This document shows positions 1 through 9,043 of a stretch of 64,000 nucleotides of DNA, in pieces (the first letter of the stretch is position 1; every line of letters starts with the position of its first letter). The stretch is from Quatrionicoccus australiensis (GTDB lineage: Bacteria; Pseudomonadota; Gammaproteobacteria; Burkholderiales; Rhodocyclaceae). The stretch lies in the NCBI RefSeq assembly GCF_020510525.1, contig NZ_CP075188.1, forward strand, positions 3,906,001 through 3,970,000, given 5' to 3'. The translations under genes and the position numbers were made by a program. The notes below the pieces were generated by a model. It made no database searches. It saw only the letters and a list, made by a program, of their open reading frames with translations, and was not told where the DNA came from.

Positions 1-726
1 CATGCCGAGACCATCCGCCAGACGCGCAGCACCCTGTGCTCGGGCCTGCGCCAGGAAAGGCGTTTCGCCCTTGCCGTACATCATGTCGTAAGCCAGGCAG
101 CCCGGTGCAAAGATACCGGCCGGCAAGGGCAGGCTGGCACCAGCCAGACTGGCCGAGGTTGCATTGATCACCAGATCGAAGGATTTACCTACCGTTTCGC
201 CGAAACTGCCGGTACCAACCGCCGCCAGATCGGCGAACGCCGCCGCCAGCGCCAGCGCCTTGTCGGCACTGCGGTTGGCAATGAACAGGCTGGCCGGCCC
301 GCCGGCCAGCAAGGGCGCAATGACACCACGCGCTGCACCGCCGGCACCGAGCAGCAGGATGTGCTTGCCGGCGAGCGAACAGCCGAGATTGTGCGTGATG
401 TCGCGGACCAGTCCGGCGCCGTCGGTGTTGTCACCGAAAATTTCGCCACCGGCAAACTGCAGCGTATTGACTGCCCCCGCCCGCGCCGCCCGCTCGCTGA
501 GCCGGGTGCTCAGGCGAAAGGCGTCCTCCTTGAAGGGCACGGTGACATTGGCGCCCTTGCCGCCGGCCGCGACAAATTCGGAAATTGCCGTTGCAAAGCC
601 GTCGACCGGTGCGAGGCGGGCTTCGTAGTGCAGATCCTGCGCCGTCAGCGCGGCAAAAGCCGCGTGGATGGCCGGCGATTTGGAATGGGCAATCGGATTG
701 CCGAAGACAGCGTAGAGATCAGGCAT
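1..726 (-). CDS. aroE: Shikimate dehydrogenase (partial, C-terminus beyond window)
   Basis: AroE reduces 3-dehydroshikimate to shikimate with NADPH in the cytoplasmic aromatic amino acid pathway. The ATG is at 726 and the reading frame is open to base 1, so about 242 N-terminal residues are visible and the last ~30 are missing. Visible family motifs are NPIAHSKSP (substrate-binding serines, residues ~9-17), KGANVTVPFKE with the catalytic lysine, the Rossmann loop GAGGAARG and NATSASLAG. It lies downstream of a TonB-like gene on the same strand with a 64-base gap. A second shikimate pathway gene (aroQ) is at 52.5 kb. Identification is secure. Confidence 0.93.
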   Translation of the reverse strand, partial: MPDLYAVFGNPIAHSKSPAIHAAFAALTAQDLHYEARLAPVDGFATAISEFVAAGGKGANVTVPFKEDAFRLSTRLSERAARAGAVNTLQFAGGEIFGDNTDGAGLVRDITHNLGCSLAGKHILLLGAGGAARGVIAPLLAGGPASLFIANRSADKALALAAAFADLAAVGTGSFGETVGKSFDLVINATSASLAGASLPLPAGIFAPGCLAYDMMYGKGETPFLAQARAQGAARLADGLGM

Positions 727-790
727 CAGCGGTAGCTAACAAGGTTGATTGACTGGATGACCGCAGCTGGGCGCGCCCGGCGGCCGGCAC

Positions 791-1681
791 TCACTTGGCG
801 GAGAGCTGATCGCCCTGGGCAAAATACCAGGTGCGGGTGATTTCGAGAACATCGGTATCGCGCCGGATATCCGGCGGGAAGGGCGAATAGGGCGAGGCCA
901 TCTGGACGATGCGGCGCGCCGCATCATCGAGCAGCTTGTGACCGGAAGAGCGGTTGATATCGACGCGCGAGACATGGCCGTCGGCGGTGATGACCACAGT
1001 CAGCACCAGCGTGCCGTACAACTTGCCGCGCGCCGCATCCGGATAGTTCAGCGTGCCGATGCGCTCGATCTTCTGCCGCCAGTCCTCGATGTACTGGGCA
1101 AAACGGTATTCCTCGGCGCGTGCACCGATGAATTTCTTGCGCGGCCGCTTGTTGTACTCATCGACCGACTTGTTGATCTCGCCTTCCAGCCGGGCCATCG
1201 CGCGCGCCGACTCGGCGAGGTCGAGACCGCTCAGGCTGGGCACCGGCGTCGGCTGCTCGCTGCTCGTCTGGCCGGTCGCCACCTTGTGCAGGCTGCGCGC
1301 CTGGGCCAGCATTTTCTGCTGTGCCGCTTCCAGTTCCTGCACGCGGCGCTGCATCTGCTGGATATCGTTACCGACCACCTGCTGCTGCGTCGGCGGCAAG
1401 GGCGTCTTGGCGCGCCGGTTTTCATCGGTATTGCCGCCACCGTCGAGATTGCTCTGGGCCAGCGCCTGCGCATCGTGCGGCTTCTTCGCCGATTTGGCAT
1501 TGACCAGGATGATATCGAGTGCCTTTTCGCGCATCGCGTTGGCGGCATCCGGGAACTTGAACTGCACGGTCAACACGACGGCGTGCAGGAAAACGGAAAC
1601 GCCGATACCGAGCGCCAACGGCGACACATCCGAAAACACGGAGGTCACACGTTGCCGCAGGCTGACGTTACGCGATTTCAC
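791..1681 (-). CDS. TonB-family C-terminal domain protein
   Basis: A 296-residue inner-membrane protein with one N-terminal transmembrane segment (about residues 21-41), a polar linker containing a coiled-coil-like stretch rich in Gln and Glu (about 85-125), and a C-terminal TonB-like domain (about 205-290) with YPDAARGKLYGTLVLTVVI and the following Val-Asp-Ile-Asn-Arg-Ser-Ser-Gly. TonB domains transmit proton-motive-force energy to outer-membrane receptors, but no ExbB/ExbD lies beside this copy and the exact partner is unknown. Its start overlaps the stop of the RNB gene by 4 bases (ATGA), so the two are translationally coupled. A separate TonB/ExbB/ExbD set is at 38-40 kb. Confidence 0.75.
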   Translation of the reverse strand: MKSRNVSLRQRVTSVFSDVSPLALGIGVSVFLHAVVLTVQFKFPDAANAMREKALDIILVNAKSAKKPHDAQALAQSNLDGGGNTDENRRAKTPLPPTQQQVVGNDIQQMQRRVQELEAAQQKMLAQARSLHKVATGQTSSEQPTPVPSLSGLDLAESARAMARLEGEINKSVDEYNKRPRKKFIGARAEEYRFAQYIEDWRQKIERIGTLNYPDAARGKLYGTLVLTVVITADGHVSRVDINRSSGHKLLDDAARRIVQMASPYSPFPPDIRRDTDVLEITRTWYFAQGDQLSAK

Positions 1682-3582
1682 GGCGCCTCGTCCTCCACCG
1701 CCTCTTCAGCAGCTGTCGTATCCCCCAGCAAACTGGCGAAACGGCAGCTCACTTCCGGCGCCAGCAGGTCGATGCTCTCGACGGCCAGACGCACGCGCTG
1801 GCCGGGCGGCAAGTCACCCGGCAGGGACGGCACGCGCAACAGCAGCGGCAGATGGTCGAGCTTGACGCTCTGCTCGCGGCGCACGGTGGCGTCGATTTCC
1901 GTGATGTTGTGCTGCTGCAGCCAGCGCAGGCACCAGTAACGTTCCATCTGGCGCTGGAAATCGGCGTAGGCAGCGTAAGTCAGCTCGAAATCGCGCATGG
2001 CGCCGAACAATTCGGCCGATTTCTGCGCAAAGGCCGGGGTTTCGCCCTTCAAACAGGCGATCAGCTGCCATTGATTGACCAGATCGCAGTAGCGGCGCAG
2101 CGGCGAGGTCATCCAGGCGTATTGCGGCACGCCCAGACCTTCGTGCGGCAGCGGCGAGGTCGTCATGCGCACCTTGCCCTGCGTCTGGGCGCGGTACAGG
2201 CAGGCAACATTCTTCTCGGCGAGCAGGCCGCCCCAGGTCGAATTGGCGACGATCATCAGCTCGGCGACCAGCTTGTCGAGCGGACTGCCGCGCTTCCTTT
2301 CGGAAATGCCGACGGTACACGCATCCGGATCGGCCAGATCGCCGACGATCTCGAAGTTATAGTCGTTGATGCCCTGCATCGCCGACGGCTTGCCGCGGCG
2401 ACCTTCACAGGCATTGGCAAAATGCCAGAGATGCACCAGTTCGTCCTTGAACGGCGCATCGGGCAGCGGGCCGTTGATGGTTTCGGCGTTGAACCAGGGC
2501 TCGATTTCGTGATGGCGCAGATTGGCGGCGATGTGCACCATTTCCAGCCGCGACTCGTGCGAAACGATCTCCAACGAATCGTTGACCGTCAGGTAGAGCG
2601 ACACCGCCGGGCAATCGACGCCGCCGGCCAGCGTGTAGTTCTGGACCACGGCATCGGGCAGCATGGTGATCTTGTTGCCCGGCATGTAAACCGTGGACAG
2701 GCGGGCACGCGCCACGCCGTCGAGCGGCGAGCCATGTTCGATGGCCAGGCCGGGCGCCGCGATGTGGATGCCGATGCGCGAGCCGATGCCGGGCAATTTG
2801 ACGACCGACAACGCATCGTCGATCTCGGTGGTGTTGGCATCGTCGATCGAGAAGGCGCGCACGTCGGCGCGCGGCAGGTCGCGCGGCAACTTCGGCGCAT
2901 CGAGCGCCGGGAAATTGACGCCCTTGGGGAACTGCTCGTGCAGGAAGCGGCGGTAGTGCAGGAAGTAGGCCGACTTGATCGCGCCACACTTGAACAGCAT
3001 CTGCGCTGCCGACAGGCCGAGTTCGGCGCAGGCCGTCTCGAAAGCCTTGGTTTCCGGCTTGTTGCGGTCCGGCGCGTAGAGCAGCGCATCGGTCAGCGCA
3101 CCGATCGCCGCCGGCAGCCGGAATTCCTTCAGTTCTGCGATCCAGCTTTCAACCGTGAGCGCTTGCTGACGCTTTTTTTCAAGACTGGCCAGAGCAGCTG
3201 CGAGAATGTCGGCAGGCGCCTTGCGGAAGCGGCCCTTGCCTTTGCGATGGAAATAGACGGGCGCGGCGTGCACGGCAAGCAGCACCGCCGTCGCTTCGAC
3301 CGGGTTGGGCTCGTGTCCGTAGTAATCACGGGCAAAATCAAGAAACGAAAATTCGCCATCGTTGACACACTCCCAGAGAAAATCCGGTTCGATCTCTTCG
3401 GCCAGCGGCGCGGCCTGTTCCAGCAGGGCCGCCGACGAGGGCTTCTCGAACCGCAGCAACACGGTTGCTGCCTTGATCTTGCTGCGCTTGCCCGTCGGCA
3501 ACTCGACCTGCAACGAGCTGTCGTTGTCGGCCATCACATTGCCGGCCTTGAAGCCGCCATCTTCTTCGAACAATACATTCAT
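1678..3582 (-). CDS. Ribonuclease II-family (RNB) exoribonuclease
   Basis: A 634-residue RNB-domain protein, predicted to degrade RNA 3' to 5' in the cytoplasm. The catalytic Asp cluster SIDDANTTEIDDALS is at about residues 244-258, followed by the RNB-typical IGIHIAAPG and, near the C-terminus, YAWMTSPLRRYCDLVNQ. The N-terminus is unlike E. coli Rnb and matches the shorter RNB proteins common in betaproteobacteria. I chose ATG 3582 (MNVLFEEDGG). The upstream in-frame ATG at 3657 would lie inside the esterase gene. It sits between the esterase and the TonB-like gene in a tight minus-strand run. Whether it is RNase II or a divergent paralogue cannot be settled here. Confidence 0.82.
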   Translation of the reverse strand: MNVLFEEDGGFKAGNVMADNDSSLQVELPTGKRSKIKAATVLLRFEKPSSAALLEQAAPLAEEIEPDFLWECVNDGEFSFLDFARDYYGHEPNPVEATAVLLAVHAAPVYFHRKGKGRFRKAPADILAAALASLEKKRQQALTVESWIAELKEFRLPAAIGALTDALLYAPDRNKPETKAFETACAELGLSAAQMLFKCGAIKSAYFLHYRRFLHEQFPKGVNFPALDAPKLPRDLPRADVRAFSIDDANTTEIDDALSVVKLPGIGSRIGIHIAAPGLAIEHGSPLDGVARARLSTVYMPGNKITMLPDAVVQNYTLAGGVDCPAVSLYLTVNDSLEIVSHESRLEMVHIAANLRHHEIEPWFNAETINGPLPDAPFKDELVHLWHFANACEGRRGKPSAMQGINDYNFEIVGDLADPDACTVGISERKRGSPLDKLVAELMIVANSTWGGLLAEKNVACLYRAQTQGKVRMTTSPLPHEGLGVPQYAWMTSPLRRYCDLVNQWQLIACLKGETPAFAQKSAELFGAMRDFELTYAAYADFQRQMERYWCLRWLQQHNITEIDATVRREQSVKLDHLPLLLRVPSLPGDLPPGQRVRLAVESIDLLAPEVSCRFASLLGDTTAAEEAVEDEAP

Positions 3583-3589
3583 CGGCGGA

Positions 3590-4159
3590 TTATAACCCAG
3601 CGTATTCAATGATTTGCGGCACGAAATCAGGAAACTTCGTGAAGCCGTGGTCGCCATCCGGCAAGACCGTTTGCCGGCAAGCGGCGTAAAAGGACTGCGC
3701 CTGCCGGTAATCGAGCACCTCGTCGCCCTCTTCCAGCAGCACCCAGTAGCGCGCCGGCGTCGGCCGGCTGACCTGCGCCTTCAGTTGTGCCGCATGGTTT
3801 TCCGTGAAAACGAAGGGTTCACCGCTGTGGAAGTTGGCATGCTCGCCAACGAATTTGCCCAGATTCAGGAGGTCGACCGTTGCCGGATTGATCAATACCG
3901 CATTCAGGCCGTAGTTCTCCGCCAGATGATTGGCGTAATGCCCGCCCAGCGAGGAGCCAACCAGCGTCAACGGGCCGTCGGCGGCTTCGACCAGCGCTGA
4001 AACGGCAGCCATCGCCTCGTCCGGCACCGGCGACAGTTGCGGGCAGGCAAAGTGTTCCGCCAGCCCGCGCCGCGCCATCTCAGCTTCGAGCAGGCGCGAT
4101 TTCCACGAAGCCGGCGAAGAACAGAAACCGTGCAGGTAGATGATGCCGGGCGATTTCAA
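3590..4159 (-). CDS. YqiA/YcfP-family alpha/beta-hydrolase (esterase)
   Basis: A 189-residue alpha/beta hydrolase of the small YqiA type. It has the N-terminal YLHGF strand-turn, the nucleophile elbow G-S-S-L-G (Ser about residue 70), an acid region EEGDEVLDY and a catalytic His in DGDHGF. YqiA enzymes hydrolyse short acyl esters and CoA esters in vitro; the natural substrate is unknown. There is no ATG: the frame begins with TTG at 4159, overlapping the uppP TGA, or GTG at 4171. Both imply translational coupling to uppP. The longer open frame upstream is antisense noise over uppP. Confidence 0.78.
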   Translation of the reverse strand: MKSPGIIYLHGFCSSPASWKSRLLEAEMARRGLAEHFACPQLSPVPDEAMAAVSALVEAADGPLTLVGSSLGGHYANHLAENYGLNAVLINPATVDLLNLGKFVGEHANFHSGEPFVFTENHAAQLKAQVSRPTPARYWVLLEEGDEVLDYRQAQSFYAACRQTVLPDGDHGFTKFPDFVPQIIEYAGL

Positions 4160-4980
4160 TGTGCCGACCACTCGACCCAGCCGAACTGGGCGGTCAACAG
4201 CACGACAATGCCGAAAACGATGCGATACCAGGCGAACACCGTGAAATCGTGGCTGGAGATGTAACGCAGCAGCCAGCGCACGCACAGGAAGGCCGAAACG
4301 AAGGCAGAAATGAAACCGACCACCCACATGCCGAGATCGTCGGCATTGAGCAGGGCGCGCTCCTTGTACAGCTGATAGGCCGTCGCCACGCTCAGGGTCG
4401 GGATCGCGAGGAAAAAGGAAAACTCGGTCGCCGCCTGGCGCGACAGCCCGAACAGCAGGCCGCCGATGATCGTCGCGCCCGAGCGCGAGGTGCCGGGAAT
4501 CAGCGCCACAGCCTGCGCCAGCCCCATCTTCAGCGCATCGAGCAGGCTCATTTCGTCTACCGTCTGGACCCGGATTTTATGTTCGCGCTTTTCCGCCCAG
4601 AGAATGACGAAGGCGCCCAGGATGAAGGTCGTCGCCACCGCATACGGGTTGAACAGATTGGCCTTGATCGCCTTGCCGAAGGCCAGCCCGAGCACGGCGA
4701 GCGGCAGGAAGGCAACAAACAGGTTGAGGATGAATTTCTGTGCCGCCGCTTCGTTCAAGGCGCCGCGTGCCACCGTGAGCAGACGCGCCCGGTATTCCCA
4801 GACCACCGCCAGGATGGCGCCGGACTGGATGACAATTTCGAACAACTTGCCGCGATCGTCGTTGAAATCGAGCAGATCGCCGGCCAGGATCAGGTGCCCG
4901 GTCGAGGAAATCGGCAGAAATTCGGTCAGCCCCTCGACAATGCCGAGGATCAGGGCTTTCAGGAGAAGAATCGCGTCCAT
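4156..4980 (-). CDS. uppP: Undecaprenyl-diphosphatase UppP (BacA)
   Basis: A 274-residue polytopic inner-membrane enzyme that removes a phosphate from undecaprenyl pyrophosphate, recycling the lipid carrier for peptidoglycan and LPS. The BacA signature [14 protein letters not shown] is at residues 16-29 and the second catalytic motif [10 protein letters not shown] is in the middle. About eight hydrophobic segments are visible. Length matches E. coli UppP (273). The ATG at 4980 begins the minus-strand run uppP, esterase, RNB, TonB-like, aroE. Confidence 0.95.
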   Translation of the reverse strand: MDAILLLKALILGIVEGLTEFLPISSTGHLILAGDLLDFNDDRGKLFEIVIQSGAILAVVWEYRARLLTVARGALNEAAAQKFILNLFVAFLPLAVLGLAFGKAIKANLFNPYAVATTFILGAFVILWAEKREHKIRVQTVDEMSLLDALKMGLAQAVALIPGTSRSGATIIGGLLFGLSRQAATEFSFFLAIPTLSVATAYQLYKERALLNADDLGMWVVGFISAFVSAFLCVRWLLRYISSHDFTVFAWYRIVFGIVVLLTAQFGWVEWSAH

Positions 4981-5013
4981 GGGATGCAGCCAGTGTTGGG
5001 AGGCCGCATTCTA

Positions 5014-5280
5014 CTATTCCGGACGGGTTGCCGCCTCCAGATTCGCCAGCCAAATGAGCGCCTGCTCACGCGATTCGCCGCACATTTCCACCGACGGCTG
5101 CAAGCCGCCGCAACAGGCCGGCCGCTCCGGTCGACCGAAAATCAGGCAGCGAAAATCCGCATCCAGATGCCGGCACGGCACGCCAGCCGGCTTGTCCAGC
5201 GAGGAAATCGACGGCGCAATGCAGCAGGCGCCGCAGCTGGGGCGGCAATCGAGTACGGGAGATTCGGGGACTTGGGGCAC
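5014..5280 (-). CDS. YkgJ-family cysteine-cluster protein
   Basis: A small protein with the Cys pattern of the YkgJ family (putative zinc- or iron-chelating domain): CRPSCGACC, then a Cys before [19 protein letters not shown] and MCG. YkgJ proteins are cytoplasmic, of unknown function, and the clustered cysteines suggest metal binding. I placed the start at GTG 5280, giving 88 residues beginning just before the first Cys. The frame is open to a TTG at 5388, whose extra 36 residues lack family character. It is the last minus-strand gene before the 5.3-5.8 kb AT-richer pocket. Confidence 0.68.
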   Translation of the reverse strand: MPQVPESPVLDCRPSCGACCIAPSISSLDKPAGVPCRHLDADFRCLIFGRPERPACCGGLQPSVEMCGESREQALIWLANLEAATRPE

Positions 5281-5378
5281 GCGGGTATTGTCGCAGAAAG
5301 GGGAGGAATCCTGATTTGGTGACGACAAATGGGGAGGCGCGCTATCGGCCAGAAACGGACAGCGGGGGTATATGCGAT

Positions 5379-5483
5379 ATGATTCCAACCCCTAAGAGGG
5401 AGATCAGATTGGATACTATCGTCGGACTTATTGGTGGTGTAGCGATTGTGCTGGTTTTGCTCGGCATCGCTCGCAGAGAGTGA
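5379..5483 (+). CDS. Possible small single-span membrane protein
   Basis: A 34-codon frame from ATG 5379, or 24 codons from TTG 5409, which has AGAGGGAG just upstream. The C-terminal half is one strongly hydrophobic helix ([20 protein letters not shown]) followed by Arg-Arg-Glu, like a single-pass membrane peptide with a basic cytoplasmic tail. It lies in a stretch of lower GC than its neighbours, on the opposite strand. No homologue was recognised, and an open frame this short could arise by chance. Confidence 0.3.
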   Translation: MIPTPKREIRLDTIVGLIGGVAIVLVLLGIARRE

Positions 5484-5504
5484 AACAATAAAAGCCGTGG
5501 CGTC

Positions 5505-5684
5505 ATGACGACGAAGAGGTACTCGGCTCTCTTACCGCTAGCTTTCACTATTCTGGCTGTATGTGGATTCTATTGGTCGTATGCCGCCGCTATGTCAGAA
5601 CACTACATAGAGGCTGTCTCTCTATTACTTACCTCCATTATTGTCCTACCCAAAAGTGTTCGGGGTTTGTTTTCTCGAACGTAA
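5505..5684 (+). CDS. Possible small two-span membrane protein
   Basis: A 59-codon frame from ATG 5505 to TAA 5684. It shows two hydrophobic segments, about residues 8-29 (ending in aromatic and Ala residues) and 36-49, and a basic C-terminus with Lys, Arg and Arg. It starts 21 bases after the stop of the preceding small frame on the same strand, so the pair could be co-transcribed. The ribosome-binding site is weak. Codon use is AT-richer than in the flanking genes. The rest of this gap to 5779 shows only a GGTCAACC-containing stretch at about 5744. No function can be named. Confidence 0.3.
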   Translation: MTTKRYSALLPLAFTILAVCGFYWSYAAAMSEHYIEAVSLLLTSIIVLPKSVRGLFSRT

Positions 5685-5779
5685 CCCTTTTAGGTGCTAC
5701 CTACACTACCGTAGGTCAGCTTAGGGCACACAGAAGTCGCCCACCGGTCAACCACCCCAAAACCCCGTTTTTCCCCACC

Positions 5780-6978
5780 TCACTCATGCCGTAAGGCCTC
5801 GATCGGATCAAGCCGGGCCGCCCGGCGCGCCGGGACGTAGCCGAAGATCACGCCGATGGCTGCCGAGAAGCCGAAAGCGGTCAGGTTGATCGCCGGGTTG
5901 AACAGGAAGGGCATGTGCATCAGCGTGGACAGCCCGAGGCAGGCGACGAAGGCGAGGGCGATGCCGACCAGGCCGCCGAAGGCGGAGAGGACGACGGCTT
6001 CGATGAGGAATTGCCAGAGCACCTCGTTTTCCAGCGCGCCGATGGCCAGCCGGATGCCGATCTCGCGGGTGCGTTCGGTGACCGACACCAGCATGATGTT
6101 CATGATGCCGATGCCGCCGACCAGCAGGCTGACCGCGGCGACCGCGCCGAGCAGCGCGGTCATCGTGCCGATGGTGCCGGACAGGGTTTCGGCGATCTGC
6201 TTGGTGTCCATCACGTTGAAATTGTCGTCGGCGTTTTCGGCCAGCTTGCGGCGTTCGCGCAGCAGGCTGCGGATCTGGGCGATGGCGACGGTCGAATTGG
6301 TGCTGTCCTTGAGCGAGACCATGATGTTGCCGATATCGAGCGAGCCGGTCAGCCGGCGTTGCGCGGTGCGCAGCGGCATCAGCACGGTATCGTCCTGATC
6401 CTGCCCCATGCCGCCCTGGCCCTTGGCAACGAGCAGACCGATCACCTCGCAGTCGAAGGTCTTGACGCGAATGCTGCTGCCGACCGGGTTGCCGGCGCCG
6501 AACAGCTCCTTCCTGACCGTATTGCCGATCACGCAGACGGCCTTGCCGGCGCGTTCCTCGTCGTCGTTGAACTGCCGCCCGGCGGCGATTTTCCAGTTGC
6601 CGGAGATGAAGTAGTCGTTGCTCGTGCCGCTCACCGTCGACGACCAGTTCTGGGTGCCGGCGACCAGCGTCACGGCGCTGCCGACCACGGGTGCGACAGC
6701 CTTGAGGCCATTGACCTGCTGCTGGATGGCTTCGACGTCGGCGATCTTGAATTTGGGCGCGCCAGCGCTGTCGCGGCCCGGACCGAGGCGCTGGCCGGGC
6801 ATGACCATCAGCAGGTTGCTGCCGAGACTGGAAATCTGGTCGGAGACCATTTTCGTCGCGCCGTTGCCCAGCGTCACCATGGTGATCACCGCGCCGACGC
6901 CGATCACGATGCCGAGCACGGTCAGGAAGGAGCGCAACAGGTTGCGGCGGATCTCGCGCAGGGCGAGCAGGAGGGCGT

Positions 6979-6988
<10 letters not shown>
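5780..6988 (-). CDS. MacB-type ABC transporter permease
   Basis: A 402-residue inner-membrane protein of the MacB/FtsX class. It has one N-terminal transmembrane helix (about residues 17-40, LRSFLTVLGIVIGVGAVI), a large periplasmic MacB_PCD domain, then three C-terminal helices. The FtsX-like ERTREIGIRLAIGA motif follows the second helix. MacB uses ATP-driven conformational change to expel substrates through MacA and a TolC channel. In E. coli MacB the ATPase is fused; here it is separate and its 3' end overlaps this start by 10 bases. It is the last gene of the minus-strand exporter run starting at 12.5 kb. Substrate unknown. Confidence 0.88.
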
Positions 6989-7683
<695 letters not shown>

Positions 7684-7691
7684 GCGCGGCC

Positions 7692-7750
7692 ACCGGTCGA
7701 CATGGCAAAAACGCCTTTTTTCAGCGGTCGACCGGTAAAAAAGGGCGAAA
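7692..7750. repeat. Two GGTCGAC-type palindromic repeats between macA-like and ATPase genes
   Basis: The short gap between the MacA-like stop and the ATPase start holds accggtcgacatggcaaaa at 7692-7710 and cagcggtcgaccggt at 7722-7736, the second flanked by T and A runs so that the whole is an imperfect inverted repeat. The same core with an A-rich tail recurs at 11845, 46032 and 55036. It may form a hairpin in the transcript. Its role is unknown. Confidence 0.5.
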
Positions 7751-9043
7751 TCACTTCTTCGCCTCCTGGTAATCGGTGATCACCGCCATGCCGGCTTTCA
7801 ACTCGCCACCGAGCACTTCGGTCTGGCGGCCGTTGCTGACGCCGGTCTTGATCGCCACCGCCTGCGGCCCGCTGTCGCTCATCACCCAGACTTTCGCCTC
7901 GCCACTGCCGGCGGCGGCAACGGGCTTCTGCTTGGCCGGGCTGGGCGGCGGGCCGGGCAGCATGCGCGACAGGAAACTGCGCTCCGGCATCTGGGCACCG
8001 CCGGCGCCGGGCGGCGTGAAGCGCAGCGCCGCGTTGGGCACGAGCAGCGCGTTCTCGCGCTCGGCGGTGACGATGCTGGCGGTCGCCGTCATGCCTGGAC
8101 GCAGCACCAGATCGTCGTTATTGACCTGCAAAATGGTCTTGTAGGTGACGACATTGTCGGTCGTCGTCGAGCCGAGACCGACGCGCTTGATCTGCGCCGG
8201 AAACTTGCGTCCCGGCCAGGCCGAGACGGTAAACGTCGCTTTTTGCCCGTTTTTAACGTTGCCGACATCGGCCTCGTCGACCTTGACCTGCAATTCCATC
8301 TTGGACAAATCCTCAGCCAGCACGAACAGCACCGGCGTCGTCATCGCCGCCGCCACGGTCTGGCCCGGCTCGACCTTGCGGGTCAGCACGACGCCATCGA
8401 CCGGCGAACGGATGGTCGCCTTGCCGAGATTGGTTTCGTCGGTTTTCAGGGTCGCCCGCGCCTGCACGACATCGGCCCGGGCACTCGCCTCGCTGGCGAT
8501 GGCGCGGGCCAGCGTCGCCTCGGCGGTATCGAGTTCGCTCTTGGCCGGCACCTTGCCGCCGGAGAGTTCGGCGACGCGCTGCATGCGGCTGAGGGAAGCC
8601 CGGCTTTCGGCAACCGTCGCCTGCGCCAGCGCGACGCCGGCCTCGGCCGCAGCCAGCGCCGCCTGCGACTTGGCGACCGAATCGCTCAACTTGGCGGTAT
8701 CGAGCTGGGCCAGCAACTGGCCTTTCCTGACCACGTCGTTTTCGAGCACCAGCACGCTGGCCAGCGTGCCCGAGAGTTCGGAGCCGACGTCGACCGACTT
8801 GGTCGGTTGCAGCGTGCCGCTCGCCGAGGCAGTGACCAGCAGCTTGCCGCTGACCGCCTCTTCGCTGACAAACTGGCCGGTCGGCGCCTTGCTGCCGCCG
8901 GCCAGCAGCAAGCCGGCCACGATGGCGACGAACAGGCCGGCCGCCGGCAGACCCCAGCGTTTGAGACGGTTGCCGCCGCTTTTTGGCAGGGCGTTGCGGA
9001 GCAGCGCGTTGAGCGCTTCGGTGGAATTGTCGGTCGGGGTCAT
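7751..9043 (-). CDS. MacA-like periplasmic adaptor (membrane fusion protein)
   Basis: A 430-residue adaptor linking the inner-membrane ABC pump to an outer-membrane channel. It shows a membrane anchor at about residues 30-50 (WGLPAAGLFVAIVAGLLLAG), a lipoyl/barrel-sandwich half, a long alpha-helical hairpin rich in Ala, Gln and Glu (about 115-200), the second lipoyl half (VDGVVLTRKVEPGQTV) and beta-barrel domains. A Pro-rich insertion around residues 345-375 precedes the C-terminal domain. The stop of the upstream TolC-type gene is offset by only 4 bases from this ATG. Homologues are annotated MacA or efflux RND/ABC adaptor. Confidence 0.88.
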   Translation of the reverse strand: MTPTDNSTEALNALLRNALPKSGGNRLKRWGLPAAGLFVAIVAGLLLAGGSKAPTGQFVSEEAVSGKLLVTASASGTLQPTKSVDVGSELSGTLASVLVLENDVVRKGQLLAQLDTAKLSDSVAKSQAALAAAEAGVALAQATVAESRASLSRMQRVAELSGGKVPAKSELDTAEATLARAIASEASARADVVQARATLKTDETNLGKATIRSPVDGVVLTRKVEPGQTVAAAMTTPVLFVLAEDLSKMELQVKVDEADVGNVKNGQKATFTVSAWPGRKFPAQIKRVGLGSTTTDNVVTYKTILQVNNDDLVLRPGMTATASIVTAERENALLVPNAALRFTPPGAGGAQMPERSFLSRMLPGPPPSPAKQKPVAAAGSGEAKVWVMSDSGPQAVAIKTGVSNGRQTEVLGGELKAGMAVITDYQEAKK

